23,558 nt of DNA, taken from the IMG/VR virus record IMGVR_UViG_3300042566_001605, positions 1 through 23,558 of that record; one strand, 5' to 3'. Origin of the DNA: a virus. The position numbers and the translations under genes were made by a program. Below, one piece after another: positions 7,508-13,330 of this stretch; the stretch's first letter is position 1, and the number at the start of each line of letters is the position of its first letter. The notes beneath the pieces were generated by a model, which saw only the letters and a program-made list of their open reading frames with translations, searched no databases and was not told the origin of the DNA.

Positions 7508-8377
7508 ATGTTACTAATCGACTATTCTGGAATTGCAATCTCTGCTATATTTTCTCAATCACGTCCTGGGAAAATTACAGAGGACTTTATGCGACATATT
7601 ATCTTAAATTCGCTGAGAATGTATAATCTCAAGTATAGAGAAAAGTATGGACGTATGATTATCGCATGTGATGGCGGCAGTTGGCGTAAAGATTATTATC
7701 CACAATACAAAGCTGGACGCAAAAAGAGTCGTGAGGCTTCTGATCTTGACTGGAAAGAAATTTTTGGTATTATAAACAAGATACGTGATGAAATAGTTGA
7801 GCATATGCCATATCCAGTAGTAGTTGTACAAGGCGCAGAAGCAGACGATGTTATTGGCACACTCGTTGAATCTACTCAAGAGTTTGGCCAGCACGAACCC
7901 GTAATGATTATCAGCGCAGACAAAGATTTTATTCAACTTCAAAAGTATGATAATGTCTCTCAGTACAGCCCTATGACTAAGAAGATGTTGAGTGATAAAA
8001 ACCCAGCTAATTATCTCTATGAGCATATCTTTCGCGGTGACAGCGGTGATGGCATTCCAAATGTCTTGTCATCTGATACTGTATTTGTTGATGGCGGGCG
8101 CCAAACACCACTCAGTTCAACTAAAATGACAGCATGGATCGCTGCTGCGCATGAAGGTAAACTACAAAGTGTTCTTCCAGAAACAGTCTATCGCAACTAT
8201 ATTCGTAATAGCACAATAATTGATCTTAGCAAAACACCAGAAAATGTAAAAGCTTCAATTCTATCTGCATATTCCGAGTGTGCTTCGGTCGGAAACTCTA
8301 AGATACTTAACTATCTTATCTCTAAGCGTTGCAACATGTTAGTATCATGTGCTGAAGAATTTTTTACACATAAATAA
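7508..8377 (+). CDS. rnh: T4-type RNase H, 5'-to-3' flap exonuclease
   Basis: A 289-residue FEN1-family nuclease like T4 Rnh, which removes RNA primers and 5' flaps during lagging-strand synthesis. The acidic metal-binding residues are all visible: Asp5 (LLIDYSG), Asp55 (ACDGGSWRKDYYPQYK, with the basic helical-arch residues), Glu111-Asp113-Asp114 (GAEADDVIG), Asp138 and Asp140 (SADKDFIQL), and Asp178 and Asp181 (RGDSGDGIPN, the helix-hairpin region). The frame is open from a GTG at 7493, but that overlaps the promoter -10 box, so ATG 7508 is chosen. It is expected to act with the phage replisome and its single-strand binding protein, neither of which is in this window. Confidence 0.9.
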   Translation: MLLIDYSGIAISAIFSQSRPGKITEDFMRHIILNSLRMYNLKYREKYGRMIIACDGGSWRKDYYPQYKAGRKKSREASDLDWKEIFGIINKIRDEIVEHMPYPVVVVQGAEADDVIGTLVESTQEFGQHEPVMIISADKDFIQLQKYDNVSQYSPMTKKMLSDKNPANYLYEHIFRGDSGDGIPNVLSSDTVFVDGGRQTPLSSTKMTAWIAAAHEGKLQSVLPETVYRNYIRNSTIIDLSKTPENVKASILSAYSECASVGNSKILNYLISKRCNMLVSCAEEFFTHK

Positions 8378-8388
8378 AACCATACATT

Positions 8389-8841
8389 ATGAGACCACAA
8401 ACTGCATCAAACAACAGAACAAAACATCCGTTTGAAATTTTTGAAAGCATACAGGCGACAGACAAAGTCGCTGATCGTGTGCGCATACTTCAAGAAAATG
8501 AATCTTATGAATTAAAGACTATACTTCAGGCAGCATTTCGTCCTGATATAAAATTTGATTTACCTGTAGGTGCTCCTCCATATACGCCTAGCCCAAACCC
8601 AGCAGGAGTAAATTTTTCTCCGCTAAGAAAACAGATTGATGTGTTGCCTCGCCTTTTAGTTGGTAATACTACATATGACAAGATTAAAAAGGAGATGGCC
8701 TTTATCAAACTGTTAGAAAATGTTCATGCATCTGATGCAGAAATTTTAATTGCAATGAAAGATAAAAAACTACATAAAAAATATAGTCTACTTACGTCTT
8801 CACTCATTAAAAAGGCCTTTTCAAATCTTGGCATAGAATAA
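8389..8841 (+). CDS. DUF6433-like conserved phage protein
   Basis: A 150-residue protein that I recognise as a conserved T4-like family: HPFEIFESIQATDKVADRVRILQ at the N-terminus, then LKTILQAAFRPDIKFDLPVGAPPYTP, followed by a helical part with KKEMAFIKLLENVHASDAEILIAMKDKKL and a C-terminal SSLIKKAFSNLGI. The family has no established function to my knowledge; its members usually lie near replication and recombination genes, as here. It follows rnh after 11 bases and precedes the zinc-ribbon gene by 1 base, so the three are probably one operon. Confidence 0.65.
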   Translation: MRPQTASNNRTKHPFEIFESIQATDKVADRVRILQENESYELKTILQAAFRPDIKFDLPVGAPPYTPSPNPAGVNFSPLRKQIDVLPRLLVGNTTYDKIKKEMAFIKLLENVHASDAEILIAMKDKKLHKKYSLLTSSLIKKAFSNLGIE

Positions 8842-8842
8842 T

Positions 8843-9100
8843 ATGACATACACATATAATTGCACATCTTGTAACTATTATTGGGACGCAAGTTTGCCTA
8901 TGGATTCGCGTGACCTGCCGCTAAGCGAACCATGCCCGCACTGCACTTTGGCTGGAAACGTAAAACGCGTCATCTCCGCTCCTGGTATATCATATGAAGG
9001 AGGCAAGACAATACTTCAACGTGCTGGTAGTGGATGGAATGACGTATTAAATAAAGTAAAAAAAGCAAGTGGAAGACAAGCAAAAATAGAAACCCGTTGA
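8843..9100 (+). CDS. FmdB-like zinc-ribbon protein
   Basis: An 85-residue protein starting MTYTYNCTSCNYYWD, with a second knuckle CPHC at about 31-34, then VKRVISAPGISYEGGKTILQRAGSGWNDVLNKVKKASG. The order Y-x-C-x-x-C ... C-P-x-C ... V-x-R-V-x-S-x-P matches the FmdB-type regulatory zinc ribbon, which T4-like phages also carry. A basic C-terminal helix follows the ribbon. The role is unclear; nucleic acid or protein binding is plausible. No Shine-Dalgarno is visible. Confidence 0.65.
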   Translation: MTYTYNCTSCNYYWDASLPMDSRDLPLSEPCPHCTLAGNVKRVISAPGISYEGGKTILQRAGSGWNDVLNKVKKASGRQAKIETR

Positions 9101-9103
9101 GAT

Positions 9104-9271
9104 ATGGGACGAAGCAGAAAAAATAGAGACAAGAAAAAGGGACATGGTTATTACGATGATGGTCATGATGATTATTCTCGCAATAAAAAATTTAAGAAAA
9201 ATCGCTTTGATGACAATCGAAGAGATAAAGAAATACAACAAAAACTATTTGTTGATTGGGATAAACTCTAA
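9104..9271 (+). CDS. Short, highly charged protein of 55 residues
   Basis: A 55-residue frame, MGRSRKNRDKKKGHGYYDDG at the N-terminus and KEIQQKLFVDWDKL at the end. It fills the 170-base gap between the FmdB-like and exonuclease genes exactly: the ATG lies 3 bases after one stop, and its TAA shares its last base with the next ATG (TAATG). This packing supports it as a real gene. The composition is Lys/Arg/Asp-rich with a Tyr-Asp-His segment, so it is likely disordered. No family recognised. Confidence 0.6.
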   Translation: MGRSRKNRDKKKGHGYYDDGHDDYSRNKKFKKNRFDDNRRDKEIQQKLFVDWDKL

Positions 9272-9966
9272 TGAATCGAAAAAAGTTTACGCACTCACCT
9301 ATAGATCTTGGCTATAGTGATCTAGAAGCAAACACTACCACTTCTGGTCGCTTTTATATGACGCCTAATGGTAAAGCCTATCCTAGTATTACTACTGTAT
9401 TAGGTATTCGTAACAAAGGTGCACTTCAAGAATGGAGAGCACGAGTTGGCGAAGTTGAAGCAGCACGTGTAGCCCGGCATGCAAGCACGCGAGGCACAGC
9501 TTTACATGCAGCGGTTGAACGATATATTGATAACATTGATTCATATTTTGCTGAAGGAGAGATGCCTCATGTAAAAGATATGTTTAACTCTATCAAGCCT
9601 GTCTTGGATGACCGAATCGATAACGTGTGTCTTCAAGAGGCTCCACTCTACTCAGATCATCTTGGACTCGCTGGTCGAGTTGACCTCATCGCAGAATTTG
9701 ATGGTCGGCTGAGCATAATCGATTTTAAGACAAGTTCTCGAGCTAAAACTGAAGATGAGATTGACAGTTATTTTATACAAATGGCAGCATATGCTATTAT
9801 GTGTGAAGAGCGTACAGGCACACCAGTAAGTCAAGGAGTAATCGTTATGGCTGTAGAAAACAGTTCACAACCACTGGTTTTTGTGCAAAAACGAGATTGT
9901 TGGACGGATGAACTTTTTAAAACTATAAATGAATATAATACCAAAAAACTATTTGGACATGCATAA
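9271..9966 (+). CDS. PD-(D/E)XK exonuclease (RecB/MGME1-like)
   Basis: A 231-residue nuclease of the RecB-like PD-(D/E)XK fold. Visible elements: an N-terminal YPSITTVLG strand, RGTALHAAVERY with His79, Glu123 (CLQEAPLYS), Asp138 within LAGRVDLIAEF, the core Asp151-Phe-Lys153 in IIDFKTSS, and the Q-x-x-x-Y motif at Gln170-Tyr174 (FIQMAAYAIM). This order is that of MGME1/AddB-type single-strand exonucleases and of the exonucleases in T4-like aquatic phages. It probably processes DNA ends or flaps in replication, recombination or host-genome degradation. The TAATG junction couples it to the upstream short gene, and its end overlaps the ClpP-like start by 8 bases. Confidence 0.8.
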   Translation: MNRKKFTHSPIDLGYSDLEANTTTSGRFYMTPNGKAYPSITTVLGIRNKGALQEWRARVGEVEAARVARHASTRGTALHAAVERYIDNIDSYFAEGEMPHVKDMFNSIKPVLDDRIDNVCLQEAPLYSDHLGLAGRVDLIAEFDGRLSIIDFKTSSRAKTEDEIDSYFIQMAAYAIMCEERTGTPVSQGVIVMAVENSSQPLVFVQKRDCWTDELFKTINEYNTKKLFGHA

Positions 9967-10570
9967 ACACAACATACAAAATAAGGGCTTACTGGATCTA
10001 CTAAAGGGTGGTGCAAATGATTGCTTTACGAGCGACTATGGTGCAGTCAAAGAGTATTATCTTTCTGAAGAGATTGGTGATGCAAGTGACTATATACAAT
10101 GGTTTCATGATATACGCAATAGTCGTCCATCCGATGTAGTAAAGATTCATATCAATTGCCCAGGAGGTAATCTGTTTACTACCATTCAATTTATGCAGGC
10201 ACTCTCTGAAACTGAAGCCCATATTATGGTAAGTGTTGAAGGGGCATGTATGAGTGCTGCAACTCTGATCTTTTTGATGGCCGATGAGTATATGATTACA
10301 GATCATAGCATGTTCCTATTTCATAACTATAGTGCTGGTACTGCTGGCAAAGGTGGCGAGATGTATCATGGCATGGTTCATGAACGCAACTGGAGTGCAA
10401 ATCTTTTCAAAGACATGTATTCAGACTTTCTTACCGAAGGCGAGATTAAAGAGATGCTTGAAGACAAAGACATCTGGATGGACGCACATCAGGTACTTGA
10501 TCGTTTGGAAAAGCGCGGCAAGTCAATTCAAAAGCGTATCAAGGCCGAAGAGAAGAAGCAAAAGGCATAA
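9959..10570 (+). CDS. ClpP-like serine protease (S14 family)
   Basis: A 203-residue ClpP-fold protease. From the ATG at 9959 the catalytic triad falls at Ser99 (EGACMSAATL), His122 (MFLFHNYSAG) and Asp175 (DIWMDAHQVLDR), almost the numbering of bacterial ClpP, which supports this start over the longer one at 9929. The oxyanion strand reads INCPGGN. The C-terminus is a Lys/Glu-rich tail (QKRIKAEEKKQKA). ClpP-like proteins in phages can act as prohead proteases or as add-on Clp subunits; here it lies beside replication and repair genes, not head genes, so a Clp-related or regulatory role is possible. No ClpX/A-type ATPase is in the window. A terminator follows at 10659-10703. Confidence 0.85.
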   Translation: MHKHNIQNKGLLDLLKGGANDCFTSDYGAVKEYYLSEEIGDASDYIQWFHDIRNSRPSDVVKIHINCPGGNLFTTIQFMQALSETEAHIMVSVEGACMSAATLIFLMADEYMITDHSMFLFHNYSAGTAGKGGEMYHGMVHERNWSANLFKDMYSDFLTEGEIKEMLEDKDIWMDAHQVLDRLEKRGKSIQKRIKAEEKKQKA

Positions 10571-10658
10571 ATAGACTATATGACAAACCCACTAAAGACG
10601 CTAAAGCAACTCTCATTCATGTGAAATAAGACTACACTCACATTTTCGCACATAGCAG

Positions 10659-10703
10659 ACCCACCATGCCTCTCAACGATGCACACTTTGGTGGGTATTT
10701 TTT
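10659..10703 (+). terminator. Intrinsic terminator after the ClpP-like gene
   Basis: An 8-bp perfect stem ACCCACCA (10659-10666) with TGGTGGGT (10689-10696), a 22-base loop, and a following T-run (ATTTTTT). It closes the replication-gene block before the tRNA region. The long loop makes it less than ideal. Confidence 0.55.
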
Positions 10704-10751
10704 ACATAAAAAATCATAAATTTGGCATTTTTAGCCCTTGGAAGCACTAGA

Positions 10752-10852
10752 TTTCTCTATACGGGGCCTAACTTCGGGACCTTTTTTCACTTTTTTAAAA
10801 AAAGTTGTGTACTTTCTCTGCATTTTAGTGTATAATGACCATGTAAGCAACA
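10752..10852 (+). repeat. 101-bp duplicated promoter cassette, copy A
   Basis: Matches 17740-17840 at 98 of 101 positions. It contains a short GC patch, a T6 run, an A/T inverted repeat next to the -35, an early-type promoter and the start of the transcript (TGTAAGCAACA). The three differences are a C/T at 10771, an A/G in the A-run, and a C/T just after the -10 box. Confidence 0.9.
10808..10836 (+). promoter_or_regulatory. Early-type promoter, copy A
   Basis: TGTACT (10808-10813), 17-base spacer, TATAAT (10831-10836) with extended TGTATAAT. An A-tract directly upstream of the -35 could act as an UP element. It drives the 28-aa membrane peptide and probably the downstream RNA region. Confidence 0.75.
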
Positions 10853-10861
10853 CAACACAAT

Positions 10862-10948
10862 ATGAAAGAAACATTAGGAATTTTCATCGGAATCAATATC
10901 GCGGTTTGGTTCGTCATCTTTATCCAAACCATGAATGGTAGTTGGTAA
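10862..10948 (+). CDS. 28-residue membrane peptide
   Basis: MKETLGIFIGINIAVWFVIF begins this 28-residue frame, ending QTMNGSW. A single hydrophobic helix spans about residues 5-22. It is the first frame after the early promoter at 10808-10836, about 20 bases into the leader, which favours expression. Its size and membrane character match early phage host-takeover peptides, but this is only suggestive. No Shine-Dalgarno is evident. Confidence 0.45.
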   Translation: MKETLGIFIGINIAVWFVIFIQTMNGSW

Positions 10949-11058
10949 TCACAAGAGTTGAACATCTTTTAAAAAGTTTTGAGCTTCGGGCACTCGTTAA
11001 ACTGCTCTAGAGAGTTGAGCATCTCTTAAAACTGCTCACCACTTTCAAAAAACAATTT
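10949..11058 (+). other. Non-coding stretch with imperfect 20-bp direct repeats
   Basis: GAGTTGAACATCTTTTAAAA (10955-10974) recurs as GAGTTGAGCATCTCTTAAAA (11012-11031) with two changes, and TTAAACTGCTC (10998-11008) recurs at 11027-11038 followed by ACCA. The second copy resembles a decayed tRNA 3' end, but I cannot build a cloverleaf. No ORF of note. Confidence 0.4.
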
Positions 11059-11160
11059 TCCCCTGAAGTACTGGCCCGCCAGACACTAAGGTTGAGCGAA
11101 GTGCAAATAGCTCGATCAATAGCCTGGGAGACGAGGTTCGACTCCTCGCAGGGGACACCA
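11059..11160 (+). ncRNA. tRNA-like element with T-arm and encoded CCA
   Basis: The 3' part is tRNA-like: T-arm CGAGG-TTCGACT-CCTCG, then CAGGGGA pairing with TCCCCTG at 11059-11065, then CACCA. The interior (about 65 bases) does not form normal D and anticodon arms; it shows hairpins CTGG-CCCG-CCAG and CACT/AGTG. There is one extra base before CCA. It could be a diverged or defective tRNA, or a tRNA-mimic RNA. Confidence 0.4.
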
Positions 11161-11317
11161 TTTTCAAAAACAAATTTACTGATGGAGGTTGCAAACGAAA
11201 TCAGAGATAAAAGGAACGAGCCTCTTGTCCGCAGGGAGAGCGTTAAAAAGTTTCATGGTGCAATTCCATAGCCTGCGGTGCCATTTCGCAAAGAAGCCCG
11301 AACCACAACAACACATC
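11161..11317 (+). other. Non-coding stretch with a mini acceptor/T-arm fragment
   Basis: CCGCAGG (11229-11235) pairs with CCTGCGG (11272-11278), and ATGG-TGCAATT-CCAT (11255-11269) sits where a T-arm would be, followed by TGCCA. The 18 bases before that arm cannot hold D and anticodon arms. Probably a tRNA relic; no ORF before 11318. Confidence 0.35.
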
Positions 11318-11464
11318 ATGAATGCCACCGAATACAAAGAAATGTTTGCCAAGGTTCAAGCTGGTCAAATCACTCAAGAAGTCTGGTTTGACTATTGCTT
11401 CCAAACTCTGAGCCAAATCATGGAAGACAACAAGGATGTCTTCGTCCGCTTGAAGAATCGCTAA
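11318..11464 (+). CDS. Small conserved-looking protein, 48 residues
   Basis: MNATEYKEMFAKVQAGQITQ opens this 48-residue acidic, helical protein, ending NKDVFVRLKNR. The upstream frame is open to 11189 but overlaps a tRNA-like region, so this ATG is preferred. It has no motif and no membrane segment. It is the first of six closely spaced small genes to 12794 that probably share the early promoter at 10808. Function unknown. Confidence 0.5.
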   Translation: MNATEYKEMFAKVQAGQITQEVWFDYCFQTLSQIMEDNKDVFVRLKNR

Positions 11465-11476
11465 TCACACAAATAT

Positions 11477-11671
11477 ATGAACACTGAAGACGACGTAATT
11501 GACATGATCACTGAAGCACTTTACATGTATCATGAAGAGTATGGTTCTGATGATCCAGATGAAAGCATCGGCATTCGCAGCTACGACGAAGTAGGCATGC
11601 TCACTCGTGATAGCGGATTAGTTCTCACAATCGGTGACAAAAGATTTCAAATCACGGTCGTTGAAGCATAA
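11477..11671 (+). CDS. Small acidic protein, 64 residues
   Basis: A 64-residue acidic protein (MNTEDDVIDMITEALYMYHE at the start, then DSGLVLTIGDKRFQITVVEA). The pattern of an acidic helix followed by a short beta-hairpin is typical of small phage regulators or inhibitors, but there is no recognisable family. It lies 12 bases after the previous gene and 1 base before the next. Confidence 0.5.
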   Translation: MNTEDDVIDMITEALYMYHEEYGSDDPDESIGIRSYDEVGMLTRDSGLVLTIGDKRFQITVVEA

Positions 11672-11672
11672 C

Positions 11673-11750
11673 ATGGAACCAGTATACATATTCTTTTGCA
11701 TCTATACAACGCTTGCGATTCTTGCAAGCGTTTCAATCGAAAATCAATAA
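11673..11750 (+). CDS. 25-residue membrane peptide
   Basis: A frame of 25 residues, MEPVYIFFCIYTTLAILASV at the start, ending SIENQ, with one hydrophobic helix. It begins 1 base after one gene and ends 3 bases before the next, so its spacing fits an operon gene. Very short, so confidence is limited. Confidence 0.35.
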   Translation: MEPVYIFFCIYTTLAILASVSIENQ

Positions 11751-11753
11751 CAC

Positions 11754-11867
11754 ATGAAACCATCGGATTTTTATCCACTAGCCATCTTGATATCACTATT
11801 TTTTGGAGTCTGTATGATTGGATTCATCAGCGCTCTGTTCAAAGCAATCTATCTTTTCTTTAACTAA
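11754..11867 (+). CDS. 37-residue membrane peptide
   Basis: A 37-residue frame starting MKPSDFYPLAILISLFFGVC and ending KAIYLFFN, with a hydrophobic helix over about residues 8-32. It starts 3 bases after the previous peptide, and its stop is 1 base before the next ATG. With the neighbouring 25-residue peptide it forms a tandem pair of single-span membrane peptides. Confidence 0.45.
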   Translation: MKPSDFYPLAILISLFFGVCMIGFISALFKAIYLFFN

Positions 11868-11868
11868 T

Positions 11869-12201
11869 ATGAACACACAACGAACAGTACTACGGGTTAA
11901 AAATAACGAGGCTGGAAAACAGTATATTGAACAGCTGCGCAATGAAGTAAAAGCTCATAATTTAAGAGAGCGTTTGAAAGAGATGGAGTCTTTCGATTAT
12001 GTTGGAAAATTTAAACGAGTTGATCTCTATGGTCGCCTTGGAAAGAATAATCCAAATCGTCACAAATATTCTATTTTTAGCGGCCGCTCAATCTTTCGCA
12101 GCCACACTAGAATTCGTTTAGAAGATGCATCACACATTGCAGTCTATATAAACAACGTCGTGCGCTCTAAGTTTGGTGGCTATACTCTCGTCTGTTCATG
12201 A
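11869..12201 (+). CDS. Basic protein of unknown function
   Basis: A 110-residue basic protein. It opens MNTQRTVLRVKNNEAGKQYI, then a helical Arg/Glu region (EVKAHNLRERLKEMESFDY), then a likely beta part (FKRVDLYGRLG, HIAVYINNVV, GGYTLVCS). The frame is open upstream to 11818, but that would run over the membrane-peptide gene, so 11869 is chosen. It overlaps the HNH gene by 4 bases (ATGA). The basic surface suggests nucleic-acid binding, without proof. Confidence 0.5.
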   Translation: MNTQRTVLRVKNNEAGKQYIEQLRNEVKAHNLRERLKEMESFDYVGKFKRVDLYGRLGKNNPNRHKYSIFSGRSIFRSHTRIRLEDASHIAVYINNVVRSKFGGYTLVCS

Positions 12202-12794
12202 TTCCAGTACTTCCGTCTCATAAGACTACTCTTGTGTTGACAGCTGGATTCCAACCATGCGGTTTCTTTTCTGCTCGATCTGCAATTAGAAACATGATAG
12301 TTGGAGGTGTAAAAGCCTATGACCAGTATGGAAATATACGAGACTGGAGCAGTTGGATCGCTAACGATGATCACCTCGCCCCAGAAAATCCTGCGCTTCG
12401 TAGTGTCGACACACTGTGGGCAATTCCTACAATTGTAGTGGTGCCAGGCTATTTTGGTCACTACAAGCATGGAAAAAAGCAACCGCGCGCGATCAACCTT
12501 CGTCAGCTGTACTATATCTATGGAGGTGAATGTCAATATTGTCTGCGTAAGATTCCATACACTTCAGCGACTCGTGATCATCTAGTTCCGCGCAGTCGTG
12601 GAGGCGGCAATAATGACGACAATATTGTCCTGTCTTGCAAAAAGTGTAATACCAAAAAATCAAACAAGTTTCCATATTTCAACATTCATGGCTCAGAGGT
12701 AAAACCTAAGATGCTAAAAGACATCGAGTTTAGCGCGCTCTCTGAACGTGTAGCGATTCGTGAAGAGTGGAAGGATTTTTTACAATATAAATAA
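12198..12794 (+). CDS. HNH endonuclease with CxxC zinc knuckles
   Basis: A 198-residue protein. The C-terminal half is a classic zinc-stabilised HNH domain: Cys112-x-x-Cys115 (ECQYC), Asp127-His128 in RDHLVPRSRGGGNNDDN, and Cys147-x-x-Cys150 followed by Asn151 and Lys154 (CKKCNTKKSNK). The N-terminal 95 residues (HKTTLVLTAGFQPCGFFSAR, VPGYFGHYKHGKK) are unlike NUMOD DNA-binding repeats and may be a separate recognition domain. Similar HNH proteins recur in phages and bacteria, and the fold nicks DNA. It is coupled to the upstream gene by ATGA and followed by a TATAAATA octamer overlapping its end (12786-12793) and an early promoter. Confidence 0.8.
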   Translation: MIPVLPSHKTTLVLTAGFQPCGFFSARSAIRNMIVGGVKAYDQYGNIRDWSSWIANDDHLAPENPALRSVDTLWAIPTIVVVPGYFGHYKHGKKQPRAINLRQLYYIYGGECQYCLRKIPYTSATRDHLVPRSRGGGNNDDNIVLSCKKCNTKKSNKFPYFNIHGSEVKPKMLKDIEFSALSERVAIREEWKDFLQYK

Positions 12795-12817
12795 ATCACA
12801 CAACGATAAAAAAGTTG

Positions 12818-12846
12818 TTTACATATAAGAGAGTTTAGTGTATAAT
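12818..12846 (+). promoter_or_regulatory. Early-type promoter before the tRNA array
   Basis: GTTTACA -35 (12818-12823), 17-base spacer, TATAAT (12841-12846). This is the closest match in the window to the T4 early promoter pattern. The start of the transcript repeats the TGTAAGCAACA seen after the promoters at 10831 and 17819. Confidence 0.8.
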
Positions 12847-12848
12847 GT

Positions 12849-13072
12849 CTCTGTAAGCAACAAGAAACAAAGGTTTCATAACTGAACGCACCATCAACTG
12901 CTACTGAAAGTTGAGAACGTCCGTGGTTGTACGGCTTGGATCACTCAGTGATGCGATGTCAAAGGTTTGTATATAGGAGTTTTCGGTCCCTATAAAAAAG
13001 TCATAGTCGATTGTAGTTGCAGCGCATTGCGCTCCTCATCGACATGCCAATATGATTAACCGATAAATTTTC
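12849..13072 (+). ncRNA. Structured non-coding leader before the tRNA cluster
   Basis: About 220 bases without a useful ORF between the early promoter and the first tRNA. Hairpins: TCAACT/AGTTGA (12894-12914), CCGT/ACGG (12921-12934), ATCAC/GTGAT (12940-12952), TATAGG/CCTATA (12972-12994) and a long one, GTCGAT/ATCGAC (13006-13043), enclosing AGCGC-ATT-GCGCT. It could be a stable small RNA or a processed leader. Confidence 0.45.
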
Positions 13073-13147
13073 CCTCCTGTAGCTCAGTGGTAGAGCGGAT
13101 TCTTTATAAGGGTCGGGTCGTTGGATCATTCCCAACCAGGAGGACCA
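13073..13147 (+). tRNA. tRNA-Ile(TAT)
   Basis: Complete cloverleaf, acceptor CCTCCTG/CAGGAGG, encoded CCA. Anticodon stem GATTC/GGGTC with loop TTTATAA, anticodon TAT at 13105-13107 (reads AUA). The T-loop is ATCATTC, with A54 and T58 in place of T54 and A58. Confidence 0.85.
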
Positions 13148-13155
13148 TTTTGCAC

Positions 13156-13229
13156 CGCACGTTGGCAGAGAAGTCATGCAGTGGTTTGCAAAACCGCCTA
13201 GTCCAGAGCGTTACTGGAACGTGCGTCCA
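13156..13229 (+). tRNA. tRNA-Cys(GCA)
   Basis: Acceptor CGCACGT/ACGTGCG, discriminator T, encoded CCA. Anticodon loop TTGCAAA with GCA at 13188-13190, followed by CTAGTCC as in bacterial tRNA-Cys. The T-loop AGCGTTA has A54/T58 and lacks the usual TTC. Confidence 0.85.
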
Positions 13230-13241
13230 TCTACAACACCT

Positions 13242-13316
13242 GCTCATATCGTCTAACGGTTAGGACTTACGGTTTTCATCCGTACAATCGGGGTTCGATT
13301 CCCCGTGTGAGTACCA
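13242..13316 (+). tRNA. tRNA-Glu(TTC)
   Basis: Acceptor GCTCATA/TGTGAGT (two G-T pairs), anticodon stem TACGG/CCGTA, loop TTTTCAT with TTC at 13275-13277, T-arm GGGG-TTCGATT-CCCC, encoded CCA. Canonical. Confidence 0.92.
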
Positions 13317-13330
13317 ATAAATAATATACA

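Noticed and set aside
10580-10624. 14-residue frame after the ClpP-like gene
   Set aside because: Too short, no supporting signal, and it precedes the terminator without a promoter of its own.
11059-11160. tmRNA or tRNA-Sec
   Set aside because: Too short for tmRNA, no tag frame; no convincing TCA anticodon loop or 8-bp acceptor for tRNA-Sec. Kept only as tRNA-like.
12198-12794. IscB- or Cas9-like RNA-guided nuclease
   Set aside because: Only the HNH core is present; there is no RuvC part, bridge helix or adequate length.
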